This document shows positions 44,525-53,781 of a stretch of 64,000 nt of DNA, one piece after another. The stretch lies in the NCBI RefSeq assembly GCF_001586275.1, contig NZ_CP014545.1, positions 3,250,501-3,314,500 on the forward strand. Reading direction: 5' to 3'. Position 1 is the first letter of the stretch, and the number at the start of each line of letters is the position of its first letter. The notes below the pieces were generated by a model, which saw only the letters and a list, made by a program, of their open reading frames with translations, made no database searches and was not told the DNA's origin. The stretch is from Sphingorhabdus sp. M41 (GTDB lineage: Bacteria; Pseudomonadota; Alphaproteobacteria; Sphingomonadales; Sphingomonadaceae). Made by a program: the position numbers and the translations under genes.

Positions 44525-46150
44525 ATAGTCGATAGCGAGACAGATGTTCTGATCATCGGAGCCGGAGCAGCGGGCCTCACCGCTGCGTTGGCCGCACGCG
44601 AATCTGGCGCCTCGGTCCGGCTGATCGAGAAACAGGACCGGCTTGGCGGAACCGCCGCAATTTCCGGCGGCGTGGTTTGGCTCCCTGACCATGACCAGAT
44701 GGCGGCGCAGGGCATCAGCGACAGCAGCGCCGAGGCGCTGGCCTATTTCCTCTCCCTCAACCATGGCGAATTGGACGAAGCGGTGCTCTCGGCCTTCGTC
44801 ACCGAAGCCGGCCCCATGCTCTCCTTCCTGACCGGCATCGATGCGATCAAACTGACCATGATGCCGGACTATCCGGACTATTATGAGGACCGCCCCGGTG
44901 CGAAAAGGGGTGGCCGGTCGCTCGACAACGAGCTGTTCGATTATCGCTCGCTCGGGCAATGGAAAGACCGCGTGTTCGATCATGGCCCGGCACCCCGGAT
45001 GATGCTGCGCGAAACGCCGCTGGGTGGCGGCAGCGGCGTGGTCAAGCCGGAAGAATTGCAGCGGCGCAACGCCGGAGATTTGCGCGGCTGGGGACAGGCG
45101 CTGGTCGGACGGCTGCTCAAGGCCTGTCTGGATCGCGGCATCGAACCGGTTCTCGGTTGTGGCGGTTACCGGCTCTGCGTCGAAAATGGCCGGGTGACCG
45201 GCGCGATTGTCGAACGCGACGGCAAGCAGGACACGATCACGGCGCGAAACGCGGTGATACTGGCCACCGGAGGATTCGAATGGAACGATGCTTTGAAACA
45301 CGCCTTTCTGCGCGGGCCACTAGAAGCACCGGCCTCGCCGCCGACCAATCGCGGCGACGGCCTGAAAATGGCGATGGCGGCGGGAGCGGGTCTGGGCAAT
45401 ATGACCAGCGCCTGGTGGGTGCCGACCCTCGCGCTTCCCGAAGCGCAATGGCGGAGCGGCGAGACCCGCAACATGCCGGTGCTGATCGAGCGCACCCTGC
45501 CGCACGGCATGATGGTCAACCGCGAGGGCAAGAGATTCTGCAACGAAGCGGCCAATTATTCGGCGCTGGCCGGGGCCTTCCACCAGTTCGATCCGGCGAC
45601 TTATGATTATCCCAATCTGCCCGCCTATCTGATCTTCGATTCGCAATTTCGGGAGCGCTATCCATTGGCCTCATTCTTGCCCGGCACGCCGCTGCCCGAG
45701 TGGGTGGTCCGAGCCGATTCATTCGAAGAACTGGCCGCACAGATCGGGATCGATGCGACAAACCTGCCCGCTACCGTCGAGCGGTTCAATCGACTGGCAG
45801 AGCGATTGGACGATCAGGATTTCGGTCGCGGCAAGACCGGCTATGACCGCTTCTATGGTGACCGTTCGCGGGACGGCGCAGCGGCAACTCTCGGATCGCT
45901 GACCAAGGGGCCTTTCTACGCTGTAGAAATCCGGATGGGCGCGCTCGGCACCAACGGCGGCGCGAAAACCAATGCGCAGGCACAGATAGTGGACGTCGAT
46001 GGCGAACCGATCAGCGGACTGTTCGGTGCCGGCAATGTGATCAGCGCGCCCACCGGCAGCGTGTACGCCGGCGCGGGCGGCACATTGGGGCCAGCCCTGA
46101 CATTCGGCTATATCGCCGGCCGCGCGGCGGCCAGACTGGTCAACCGATGA
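44525..46150 (+). CDS. FAD-dependent dehydrogenase (3-ketosteroid dehydrogenase / fumarate-reductase-like) with apparent ATA start
   Basis: This is a flavoprotein of about 541 residues. The FAD Rossmann motif DVLIIGAGAAGLTAAL lies at about residues 7-22, and LGGTAAISGG and the C-terminal GNVISAPTGSVYAGAGGTLG match the KstD/succinate-dehydrogenase flavoprotein group. The frame opens after a TAG at 44489, and no ATG, GTG or TTG occurs before TTG 44588, which would cut off the FAD motif. ATA at 44525 lies exactly seven bases after GGAG, as a normal start would. Either initiation is at ATA, or an ATG has mutated (G44527A), or there is a sequence error. It would dehydrogenate a ring or enoyl substrate in the HyuAB operon. 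Confidence 0.75.
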   Translation: MVDSETDVLIIGAGAAGLTAALAARESGASVRLIEKQDRLGGTAAISGGVVWLPDHDQMAAQGISDSSAEALAYFLSLNHGELDEAVLSAFVTEAGPMLSFLTGIDAIKLTMMPDYPDYYEDRPGAKRGGRSLDNELFDYRSLGQWKDRVFDHGPAPRMMLRETPLGGGSGVVKPEELQRRNAGDLRGWGQALVGRLLKACLDRGIEPVLGCGGYRLCVENGRVTGAIVERDGKQDTITARNAVILATGGFEWNDALKHAFLRGPLEAPASPPTNRGDGLKMAMAAGAGLGNMTSAWWVPTLALPEAQWRSGETRNMPVLIERTLPHGMMVNREGKRFCNEAANYSALAGAFHQFDPATYDYPNLPAYLIFDSQFRERYPLASFLPGTPLPEWVVRADSFEELAAQIGIDATNLPATVERFNRLAERLDDQDFGRGKTGYDRFYGDRSRDGAAATLGSLTKGPFYAVEIRMGALGTNGGAKTNAQAQIVDVDGEPISGLFGAGNVISAPTGSVYAGAGGTLGPALTFGYIAGRAAARLVNR

Positions 46151-46172
46151 CCGCAAAGATCAAGGGAAAGAC

Positions 46173-46949
46173 ATGATGAGCATATTGGACCAATTCAAAC
46201 TGGACGGCGAAGTCGCGGTCGTCACCGGCGCCGGCAAGGGAATCGGGCGGGCGATCGCGCTCGGCCTCGCCGAAGCGGGCGCTGATGTTGCCGTCGCCGC
46301 GCGCTCCGCCGATGATCTGGAAAAGGTCGCCGGAGAGATACGCGCCTTGGGTCGCCGCGCCATTGCGGTGCCGACCGATGTGACCAGCCGCGCCGCGCTG
46401 GAGAATCTCGCCAACCGGGCGGTCGAGAAACTGGGCCGGCTGACGATCTGGGTCAGCAATGCCGGCGGATTGCCCGATGGCACGCCCCGCTATCTGACCC
46501 GCACCCCGGAAGAAAGCTGGGACGCGCAGATCGAGCTCAATCTGAAAAGCGTCTGGATGGGGGCCGTTGCCGCCGCCAGTCATATGAGCGACAATGGCGG
46601 CGCAATTATCAATATTTCCTCGCGCGCCGCCATCGGCGGGCAGGTAAAGAACGCCCCTTATGGCGCATCCAAGGCGGCGGTGAACAGCCTGACCGCCAGC
46701 CTGTCGCTCGAGCTGGCGCCCAAAATTCGCGTCAATGCAGTGGCGCCCGGCCCAATCCCGACAGAGAATTTCGACGAGTCGATGGGTATCGATTCGGAAG
46801 AAAAGCGCGCACAGATACTCAAGCAGATGCAGATCCCGCTGGCCCGTTTCGGCCGGGAAGAGGATATTGCCGCTGCGGTTGTCTATATGGCTTCACCCGC
46901 GTCGAGCTGGGTGACTGGCCAGTGTCTCTATGTGACGGGCGGCAAGTGA
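46173..46949 (+). CDS. Short-chain dehydrogenase/reductase (SDR 1)
   Basis: This is a 258-residue classical SDR. The NAD(P) motif VVTGAGKGIGRAIALGLAEAG, the NAG-type strand WVSNAGGLP, a catalytic Ser in IINISSRAAIG and the YGASKAAV Tyr-Lys pair are all present. PGPIPTENF precedes the substrate loop and the C-terminus is SSWVTGQCLYVTGGK. It oxidises or reduces a hydroxyl/keto group. It is the last gene of the operon beginning at the HMG-CoA-lyase-like gene, 22 bases after the flavin dehydrogenase, and converges on an MFS gene with only four bases between the stops. Confidence 0.9.
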   Translation: MMSILDQFKLDGEVAVVTGAGKGIGRAIALGLAEAGADVAVAARSADDLEKVAGEIRALGRRAIAVPTDVTSRAALENLANRAVEKLGRLTIWVSNAGGLPDGTPRYLTRTPEESWDAQIELNLKSVWMGAVAAASHMSDNGGAIINISSRAAIGGQVKNAPYGASKAAVNSLTASLSLELAPKIRVNAVAPGPIPTENFDESMGIDSEEKRAQILKQMQIPLARFGREEDIAAAVVYMASPASSWVTGQCLYVTGGK

Positions 46950-46953
46950 TGCT

Positions 46954-48270
46954 TCAGGCGCGCTGACGCTTCATCCACAACCAGACGCGCCAATAGTGAA
47001 AACCCGCCCAGAGGTTGAACAAAGCCAGCACCATCAGGGCCTGCTGCAGCGCGCTCGCCTCCAGATCGCGGTTGCCGCCAGCGAAATAGTCAGACAGACC
47101 ACCAACGAAGACCGGACCGATTCCCAGTCCGATCAGACCGGCGATCATCAGATAGATTGCCACAGCCATGGCCCGGGTCCGGTCGCTGGCCAGGGTCTGG
47201 ACCGCGGCGAAGCTGGGGCCGAAATAGAAAGTCGCGGCAAAGGTCGGAAATCCGAGCAGGGCAATCGCGACATTGGCATTGTCGGCATAGATGGCGGCGA
47301 TCATCCCGGGGGCGGCGAGCAGCAGAACCAGTCCGCTGACCAGCAACGGCATGGCCGGATCGCGCTTGCCGATGATATCACCGACCTTGCCGCCAAACCA
47401 GGCGCCGAAGCTGCCGGTTATTCCGACCATCACGCCCAGTTTCCAACCGAGCTCGCCATAGTTCATGCCGTGCACCCGGACGAACAGCCCGCCATAGAAA
47501 CTGGCGAGGCCGTAGGAGACAAATTGTACCAGCACTCCGGCTGCGACCAGATGCCAGTAGCCCGGTTTGCGCGACAATTCGAGCAAGGCCTTGCGCAGGG
47601 TCATCTCGCCGTCCGCCGGCTGAAAAGCTTTTGCCAGGCTGATCTTGCCGCGCGGATCGGGCACGGTGAACCAGATTACCAGAGCGATGATGATACCCGG
47701 CAAGCCTGCCAGCAGAAACGCTGCCCGCCAGCTGAACATTTCGGTGATATAGCCGCCTCCGGCATAAGCGATAAAGGCGCCCACCGGCACTGCCGTACCC
47801 ATAATCCCCAGAGCTCCGGCCCGGCGTTCGGGCGGGAACAGGTCGGCGATCAGGCTGTGCGAAGCCGGTGCCGAGCCTGCTTCGCCAATGCCCACACCGA
47901 CGCGCGCCAGAAACAGCTGCACGAAATTGCCCGCCAGCCCGCATAGCACCGTCATCAGCGACCAGACGGCGATGGCGATGGCGATAATCCGGCTGCGGTT
48001 CCAGCGATCCGCAAGGGCCGCCAGCGGAATCGCCAGCGTCGTATAGAAGATCGCAAAGGACAGGCCGGTCATCAGGCCAAGCTGCGTATCGGAAAGTCCC
48101 AGATCGCGCTTGATCGGTTCGGCGACAATCGAGATCACCTGCCGGTCGAGGAAATTGAGCATGGTGACGATGAACAGGACCGCAAGCGCATAATTTGCAC
48201 GTCGCCGCGAAGCAGATGCATTATCTGCCGAAATCTCGATACCCTCGTTGGGGCGGATGTCCTCTGCCAT
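46954..48270 (-). CDS. MFS transporter, spinster-like (copy 1)
   Basis: This is a 438-residue carrier with twelve predicted membrane segments. The N-terminal FIVTMLNFLDRQVISIVAEPIKRDLGLSDTQLG is characteristic of the MFS group annotated spinster-like in sphingomonads. The GxxxDRWNRSR loop between TM2 and TM3 and VGIGEAGSAPA are present. It probably moves the catabolic substrate or an intermediate across the inner membrane. ATG at 48270 is preferred over TTG at 48276. A second carrier of the same group is at 49939-51228. Confidence 0.9.
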   Translation of the reverse strand: MAEDIRPNEGIEISADNASASRRRANYALAVLFIVTMLNFLDRQVISIVAEPIKRDLGLSDTQLGLMTGLSFAIFYTTLAIPLAALADRWNRSRIIAIAIAVWSLMTVLCGLAGNFVQLFLARVGVGIGEAGSAPASHSLIADLFPPERRAGALGIMGTAVPVGAFIAYAGGGYITEMFSWRAAFLLAGLPGIIIALVIWFTVPDPRGKISLAKAFQPADGEMTLRKALLELSRKPGYWHLVAAGVLVQFVSYGLASFYGGLFVRVHGMNYGELGWKLGVMVGITGSFGAWFGGKVGDIIGKRDPAMPLLVSGLVLLLAAPGMIAAIYADNANVAIALLGFPTFAATFYFGPSFAAVQTLASDRTRAMAVAIYLMIAGLIGLGIGPVFVGGLSDYFAGGNRDLEASALQQALMVLALFNLWAGFHYWRVWLWMKRQRA

Positions 48271-48339
48271 GGTCAAGCTATGACAGGATTATTTTGCGCC
48301 CGGCACCCTTTGTTTAGCTAGGGCCGGTTGGTCCGCCTG

Positions 48340-49110
48340 TCAGAGAGATTGCCCGTCGTCGATGATGATATCCGACCCCGTGACCATCCGCGAAGCGTCG
48401 GAGGAGAAATAGAGCATCATCGGGTCGAGCGATTCGATATCCTGCAGGCGGCGGCGGTGGAAACCGGCGATTTGCGCTTCGCCCCCGGCGGTCTGGTACC
48501 AGTCGCCCTGGATCTCGGTCGGGATATAGCCGGGATGGATGGTGTTCACATTGACCCCCATCCGCACCCATTCGCGCGCCAGATTGCGGCCGAGATGGGT
48601 CACGCCCGCCTTGCTCGCAGCATAGGCACTGTCGCCCTCGCCGGTCAGCCGCGACGTGATCGATCCGATGATCACGACCCGGCCGTTTTCCTTTTCCCGG
48701 CTGCCGCTGGCAATGAGCCTTTTGGCCCCTTCGCGCGCGACCAGATAGACGCCCTTGAAATTGGTATCGAGCAGCATCTGCAACCGGTCCGCCGGCACTT
48801 CGGTCGATCGCCCGGTCGCAGCGACACCGGCATTGGCGACAATCGTATCGACCGTGCCGAATTGCGTTTCCGCCGCATCATAGGCAGCGATGATCGATGC
48901 CTCGTCGGTGACGTCCAGCGGAACCGCCAGCGCCTGACCGCCCTCGGCGATGATTTCCTTCGCAAGCGTGTCGGTCCGGTCGGTGCGCCGGGCACCCAGG
49001 ACGACATTGGCACCCGCCGCTGCAAACAGCTTGGCAAAACGCGCGCCAAAGCCCGATGAGGCACCGGCGATCAGCGCGGTGCGGCCTTCAAGCGAAAAGG
49101 GGATATCCAT
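48340..49110 (-). CDS. Short-chain dehydrogenase/reductase (SDR 2)
   Basis: This is a 256-residue classical SDR with ALIAGASSGFGARFAKLFAAAG for cofactor, LGARRTDR suggesting NADP(H) preference, IVANAGVA, Ser in IIGSITSRL and the catalytic pair YAASK. The C-terminus is GSDIIIDDGQSL. ATG at 49110 gives standard length; a longer frame to 49185 adds a non-conserved extension. It lies 69 bases from the MFS gene on the same strand and is divergent from SDR 3 with an 86-base gap, so these flank a shared promoter region. The substrate is unknown. Confidence 0.9.
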   Translation of the reverse strand: MDIPFSLEGRTALIAGASSGFGARFAKLFAAAGANVVLGARRTDRTDTLAKEIIAEGGQALAVPLDVTDEASIIAAYDAAETQFGTVDTIVANAGVAATGRSTEVPADRLQMLLDTNFKGVYLVAREGAKRLIASGSREKENGRVVIIGSITSRLTGEGDSAYAASKAGVTHLGRNLAREWVRMGVNVNTIHPGYIPTEIQGDWYQTAGGEAQIAGFHRRRLQDIESLDPMMLYFSSDASRMVTGSDIIIDDGQSL

Positions 49111-49196
49111 TATGTCAGTGCTCCGGCTAGATTGCGAGACAGGCTCTAGACGATCAGCAAATGCTCGGCCAATAGTCAATTGCATAGGAGAAGATA

Positions 49197-49937
49197 ATGT
49201 TAGACACGTCCATCGACTTTACCGGCCAAACCGTTTGTATAATCGGCGGTTCAAGCGGCATCGGCAATGCCACTGCGCAGGGCTTTCGCGGCTGCGGCGC
49301 CGAGGTTCATGTCACCGGCACCCGCGCGAGCGAAAGCGATTATGATGCTGCCGAGGGATCCGATCTGGCAGGCCTGACCTATCACCAGCTAGATGCTGCC
49401 GATGATGCCGCGATCATCGCGCTCCGAAAGAAATTTGAGAAACTGGACATTCTCATCTGTTCGCAGGGCATGGTGATGTACAAGCGCGCCGAATTTGAAC
49501 CGGAAAATTTTGCCAAGGTCGTCCAGGTCAATCTCAACAGCCTGATGACCTGCGCCGGGCAATTTTACGATTTGCTGAAAGAGGCAAAGGGTTCGCTGAT
49601 CATCATCAGCTCGACTGCAGCCTTCCACGCCACCGTCGGCAATCCGGGCTATAATGCCTCCAAGGCGGGCGCAGCGGGATTGACCCGCACTTTGGGCAAG
49701 GCGTGGGCTCCCGACGGTATCAGGGTCAACGGCATCGCGCCCGGCCTGATCGCAACCAAGATGACCAAGGTCACTACCGACAATCCCAAGCGCCGGGAAG
49801 CCACTGTCCGGTCGATACCGCTCGGCCGGATCGGTGATCCGGATGATATGGCCGGACTGGTCCTGTTCCTGGCATCACCACTGGCCGGCTATGTCGTGGG
49901 GCAAACCATCATCGCGGATGGCGGGTTGCTGCTTTGA
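49197..49937 (+). CDS. Short-chain dehydrogenase/reductase (SDR 3)
   Basis: This is a 246-residue classical SDR with VCIIGGSSGIGNATAQGF, VTGTRAS (suggesting NADP), ICSQGMV, catalytic Ser in IIISSTAAF and the pair YNASK. PGLIATKMTK and VVGQTIIADGGLLL end the protein. An AGGAGAAG ribosome site precedes ATG 49197. It is divergent from SDR 2 and converges on the second MFS gene with one base between the stops. The three SDRs in 4 kb fit stepwise oxidation of a polyhydroxylated or cyclic compound. Confidence 0.9.
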   Translation: MLDTSIDFTGQTVCIIGGSSGIGNATAQGFRGCGAEVHVTGTRASESDYDAAEGSDLAGLTYHQLDAADDAAIIALRKKFEKLDILICSQGMVMYKRAEFEPENFAKVVQVNLNSLMTCAGQFYDLLKEAKGSLIIISSTAAFHATVGNPGYNASKAGAAGLTRTLGKAWAPDGIRVNGIAPGLIATKMTKVTTDNPKRREATVRSIPLGRIGDPDDMAGLVLFLASPLAGYVVGQTIIADGGLLL

Positions 49938-49938
49938 G

Positions 49939-51228
49939 TCAGGCGACAGCCAGTTCGGTCTTCACCGCCTTGCCGGTCCACCAGAACAGGATCGTGGCCA
50001 GGGTCAGGCTCACGACCACACTCGTAATGACAGCATAGTTGAGCGACATGCTGCCATGGGCATCGGCCCAATTGTCGCTCATCAACCCGATCAACGCGGG
50101 TCCGATGCCATAGCCGAGCAGGTTGATCGACAGGCTGCTGATCGATGACGCCGTGCCGCGCTCGGTCGGCATGACAGCCGACTGAACCATGGAGATCGCG
50201 GCCCCCTGTGTGGAGACAAGCAAGACATAGCCGCAAATGTACAGCGCGAGAGTCATTTCCAGGCTGGTCGACAGCAGGCAGAAGGTCCAGAATGGCAAGG
50301 TCATCATGACGGCAAATGCGCAATAATAGGGTCGCCAGCTGGGGTTTTTCCTGGCCAGAAAATCGGCGAGATAGCCGCCCAAAATCATCCCGGGAACACC
50401 GCCGGCAAACATTACCGCACCAAGATAAACGCCAACTTCGCCCTTGGAGACGTCAAAATTGCGGATCAGCGTTGGCGCCAGCCATATGGCGAAGGCAAAG
50501 GACGGAATATTGGTGAAGCTATTGGCGAGCACCACGCGCACAAAAATATGGTTCGTCCACAGCGACCGCATCGTCACCATGAACGGCTGCTGTCTGGCTG
50601 CTCCGGCTTTTTGCATTTGCTGTTTGAAAAAACGGCCCCGCTCGGGTTCTCGAACGGTCAGATAGAGGATCACACCCAGCAATATTCCCGGCAGGCCCAA
50701 AATTACAAAGGTCCACCGCCAGCCGTAGGCCTCTGCCAGCAAGCCCCCGGCAGCATAGCCCAGGACCGGTCCCAGAACCGCACCCGCAGCATATATGCCC
50801 ATTGCCCGCGACAATTCGTGCGGCGCAAAATAATCGGTTATGACCGACACGGACGGCGGTCCGCCGCCAGCCTCCCCGACCCCGACTCCGAGCCGCGCTA
50901 GCAGCAATGTCCAGAATCCGAGCGCCGCGCCGCAGAGCGCCGACATCAGGCTCCACAGGGACAATGATACGGCGACCATAGTCTTGCGGTTGGTGCGGTC
51001 TGCCAGGCGACCCGCCGGAATGCCGAGGATCAGATAGAAGACAGTAAAGGCAGTACCGGCGAGCAGGCCGATCTGCGTGTCATTCAGGACAAATTCGGCT
51101 TTGATATCCTCGATCAATATCGACATCACCAGACGGTCGGTGATGTTGAACATGAAGGTCAGCATCAGCATGATCAGCACATAATAGCGATAGACGCCGC
51201 CAGAGGCCGGGCCGGTATTGGATTTCAT
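49939..51228 (-). CDS. MFS transporter, spinster-like (copy 2)
   Basis: This is a 429-residue twelve-helix MFS carrier, related to copy 1 (LMLTFMFNITDRLVMSILIEDIKAEFVLNDTQIGLL, GRLADRTNRKTMV, LGVGVGEAGGGPPSVS). ATG at 51228 follows GAGAGGG; the TTG at 51243 is less likely. It lies downstream of the acyl-CoA dehydrogenase pair on the minus strand, separated by a dispersed inverted repeat at 51336-51415. Import of a hydrophobic acid for beta-oxidation-like breakdown is a reasonable inference. Confidence 0.9.
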   Translation of the reverse strand: MKSNTGPASGGVYRYYVLIMLMLTFMFNITDRLVMSILIEDIKAEFVLNDTQIGLLAGTAFTVFYLILGIPAGRLADRTNRKTMVAVSLSLWSLMSALCGAALGFWTLLLARLGVGVGEAGGGPPSVSVITDYFAPHELSRAMGIYAAGAVLGPVLGYAAGGLLAEAYGWRWTFVILGLPGILLGVILYLTVREPERGRFFKQQMQKAGAARQQPFMVTMRSLWTNHIFVRVVLANSFTNIPSFAFAIWLAPTLIRNFDVSKGEVGVYLGAVMFAGGVPGMILGGYLADFLARKNPSWRPYYCAFAVMMTLPFWTFCLLSTSLEMTLALYICGYVLLVSTQGAAISMVQSAVMPTERGTASSISSLSINLLGYGIGPALIGLMSDNWADAHGSMSLNYAVITSVVVSLTLATILFWWTGKAVKTELAVA

Positions 51229-51335
51229 CTGCACCCTCTCCAAAGGATGCAGACGGCCTAGCGCGAAAAAGGGGACAGAGCCAGACAGGCGCCATCCCCT
51301 TAATTGATAGGATCAAAACTCATACAGACCCATGC

Positions 51336-51415
51336 CGTTCGTGCCGAGCTTGTCGAAGCACATTTCAAACGGCGCGCTGTCTCCCATTCATCCTTCGACA
51401 GGCTCAGGACGAACG
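51336..51415. repeat. Dispersed inverted repeat, sphingomonad type
   Basis: Arms at 51336-51358 and 51393-51415 are 23 bases each and complementary except at three positions (left arm starts CGTTCGTGCCGAGC, right arm ends CAGGACGAACG), with a 34-base spacer. This sequence type recurs many times in sphingomonad genomes between genes. It is probably a miniature mobile or REP-like element. Only one copy is in this window. Confidence 0.65.
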
Positions 51416-51426
51416 GATCGTTACGG

Positions 51427-52560
51427 CTAGCCCGCGGTCAGGGCAATATGCCGACGCATATGATGGTCAACGCTGCCAAATTCGCCTTCGATGATCGACA
51501 GGCGCTTGAAATAGCTGCCCACGGCGAGTTCGTCGGTCATGCCCATGCCGCCATGGGTCTGGATCGCCGACTGGCCGATGAAGCGCGCTGCCTGGCCGAT
51601 ACGGACCTTGGCTGCAGAGACATTCTTCTTGCGCGTCGCGTCGTCCTCGTCGAGCTTGATCGTTGCCAGATAGCACATCGAAACCGACTGCTCATATTCC
51701 ATCAGCATGTCCGCCATGCGGTGCTGCAATACCTGGAAGGAACCGATCGGCGTCCCGAATTGCTTGCGCTGGCGCGAATAGTCGAGCGTGGTTTCGTTGG
51801 TGACCTTCATCGCGCCCACCGCTTCGGCGCAGACCGCTGCGGTCGCTTCGTCGACAACCTTCTCGATCAGTGGCAGGCCATTGTCCGCGTCGCCGATCAG
51901 GGCATCGCCGGAGACTTTGACATTTTCGAAATAGACTTCCGAAGCGCGGCGACCGTCGACCGTCGCATAGTCGCGCGTGCTCACGCCCTGCGCATCCTTG
52001 GCGACGACGAATACCGAGACACCGTCCTTGTCAGTCTGCCCGCCCGAAGTGCGCGCAGTCACGACAAAATGCGTCGCCCACGGCGCGCCAATCACGACAG
52101 CCTTGTGACCGTTGATGACATAATCGCCGCCATCGGCCTTGGCCGTGGTTTCCAGATTGGCCAGGTCATAGCGACCGCGCGGTTCGGCATAGGCAAAGGC
52201 AAAGACCATCTCGCCGGAAATGATTCCGCCGATATATTCTTCGCGCTGGGCCGAGCTGCCGCCATGTTTCAGGGCACCGCCAGCGCAGACCACGCTCGGA
52301 ATGAACGGCTCGACCGCGAGGCCCTTGCCGAATTCTTCCATGATGATCATCGCTTCGGTGGCGCCGCCAAAACCGCCATCTTCTTCCGAAAAGGGCGCGG
52401 CCAGCATACCGAGTTCGGCAAGCTGTGCCCACAATTCCGGCCGCCAGCCGGAATCGCTGGCGATCACGCCGCGGCGCGTATCAAAGTCATATTGTTCGCG
52501 GATCAGGCGCGAAATGCCGTCGCGCACCATATTCTGTTCGTCGGTAAAATCGAAATCCAT
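51427..52560 (-). CDS. Acyl-CoA dehydrogenase subunit, short type
   Basis: This is a 377-residue ACAD-fold protein (MDFDFTDEQNMVRDGISRLIREQYDF; VFAFAYAEPRGRYD; RIGQAARFIGQSAIQTHGGMGMTDE). Near the C-terminus SIIEGEFGSVDHH has Glu where the classical ACAD catalytic Glu (xYEGT) would lie. The FAD-contact region is weaker than in its partner. Adjacent ACAD pairs of this kind form heterotetramers in steroid and branched side-chain degradation; that is the most likely arrangement here. It starts 24 bases after the partner gene. Confidence 0.88.
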   Translation of the reverse strand: MDFDFTDEQNMVRDGISRLIREQYDFDTRRGVIASDSGWRPELWAQLAELGMLAAPFSEEDGGFGGATEAMIIMEEFGKGLAVEPFIPSVVCAGGALKHGGSSAQREEYIGGIISGEMVFAFAYAEPRGRYDLANLETTAKADGGDYVINGHKAVVIGAPWATHFVVTARTSGGQTDKDGVSVFVVAKDAQGVSTRDYATVDGRRASEVYFENVKVSGDALIGDADNGLPLIEKVVDEATAAVCAEAVGAMKVTNETTLDYSRQRKQFGTPIGSFQVLQHRMADMLMEYEQSVSMCYLATIKLDEDDATRKKNVSAAKVRIGQAARFIGQSAIQTHGGMGMTDELAVGSYFKRLSIIEGEFGSVDHHMRRHIALTAG

Positions 52561-52584
52561 ATTGGTTCCCCTGTGTCGGTCCGC

Positions 52585-53781
52585 TTAAAGGCCGAGGATC
52601 ATTTTTGTGATGATATTGCGCTGGATCTCGTTGGACCCGCCATAGATCGACGTCTTGCGCATGTTGAAATAGGTCGGTGCCGCGTGATGGGCATAGTCCG
52701 GACCAATCGGGAAGTCGTTCGACCCGTCATCCGGGAAGCTGCGGAAATCGGGCGTGCCATAATGGCCGACCGCTTCCAGCGTCAGTTCGGTGAGCCGCTG
52801 CTGGATTTCCGTGCCCTTGACCTTGAGCAAGGAGCTTTCCGGTCCCGGTCCCTTGCCCGCCTGTTCACCGGCCAGCGTCCGCAGCTCGGTAATTTCCAGG
52901 GCGGAGAGATCAATCTCCAGCTGGCTGATCTTGGTGGCAAAGCCCATGTCCTCGATCAGCGGTTTGCCGTCGAGCATTTCGCCAGCGGCAATTTCCTTGA
53001 GTTGTTCCACGCCGCGCTTCGACCGCGCCACACCAGCAATGCCCGAACGTTCGTGCGCGAGCAGGAACTTGGCATAGGTCCAGCCCTTATTCTCTTCGCC
53101 AATCAGATTGGTCGCCGGCACACGGACATCGGTCAGCCACACTTCATTGACTTCATGTCCGCCGTCAATCAGCTTGATCGGGCGCACTTCGATGCCGGGT
53201 GTTTTCATGTCGACGAGAATGAAGCTGATGCCCATTTGCGGCTTCGGCGCATCCGGGTCGGTCCGGCAAAGGAAGAAACCCCAGTCGGCATGCTGCGCCA
53301 GCGTGGTCCAGGTTTTCTGGCCGTTGAGGATATAATCGTCACCGTCGCGAACAGCGGTGGTTTTCAGCGAGGCCAGATCGGAACCGGCGCCGGGTTCCGA
53401 ATAGCCCTGACACCACCACACGTCACCCGAACGGATACCGGGCAGATGTTCGGCCTTCTGCTCTTCATTGCCGAATGTATAGATCACCGGACCAACCATC
53501 GACACGCCAAAGGGCAGTGGCATGACGGTGTTTTTCCGTGCATTTTCCTCACCCCAGATATAGCGCTGCGTCGGCGTCCAGCCGGTGCCGCCATATTCAG
53601 TTGGCCAGGCCGGCGTGGACCAGCCCTTTTTGCCGAGAATCTTGTGCCAGGCGAGCAGATCCTCACGGCTCATTTCGTCCTGCACACCGCGAGTCCCGAT
53701 ATCTTGCGGATAATTATTTTCAATAAATTCACGCACTTCGGCGCGAAAGGCCTTTTCTTCTTCGCTGAATTCAAGATTCAT
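52585..53781 (-). CDS. Acyl-CoA dehydrogenase subunit, long type
   Basis: This is a 398-residue ACAD (MNLEFSEEEKAFRAEVREFIENNYP; WCQGYSEPGAGSDLASLKTTA; ILNGQKTWTTLAQHADWGFFL; IYGGSNEIQRNII). The C-terminal motif reads IYGGS where single-subunit enzymes have IYEGT, so the usual catalytic Glu is missing at this position and may be supplied by the short partner. ATG at 53781 follows AAGGAGC; the frame extends to 54069 without family similarity. It probably desaturates a CoA ester of a branched or ring-bearing acid. Confidence 0.9.
   Translation of the reverse strand: MNLEFSEEEKAFRAEVREFIENNYPQDIGTRGVQDEMSREDLLAWHKILGKKGWSTPAWPTEYGGTGWTPTQRYIWGEENARKNTVMPLPFGVSMVGPVIYTFGNEEQKAEHLPGIRSGDVWWCQGYSEPGAGSDLASLKTTAVRDGDDYILNGQKTWTTLAQHADWGFFLCRTDPDAPKPQMGISFILVDMKTPGIEVRPIKLIDGGHEVNEVWLTDVRVPATNLIGEENKGWTYAKFLLAHERSGIAGVARSKRGVEQLKEIAAGEMLDGKPLIEDMGFATKISQLEIDLSALEITELRTLAGEQAGKGPGPESSLLKVKGTEIQQRLTELTLEAVGHYGTPDFRSFPDDGSNDFPIGPDYAHHAAPTYFNMRKTSIYGGSNEIQRNIITKMILGL

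Noticed and set aside
44588-46150. Flavin dehydrogenase starting at TTG 44588
   Set aside because: This start would delete the FAD-binding GAGAAG loop and has no ribosome site; the upstream ATA fits the site spacing and domain.
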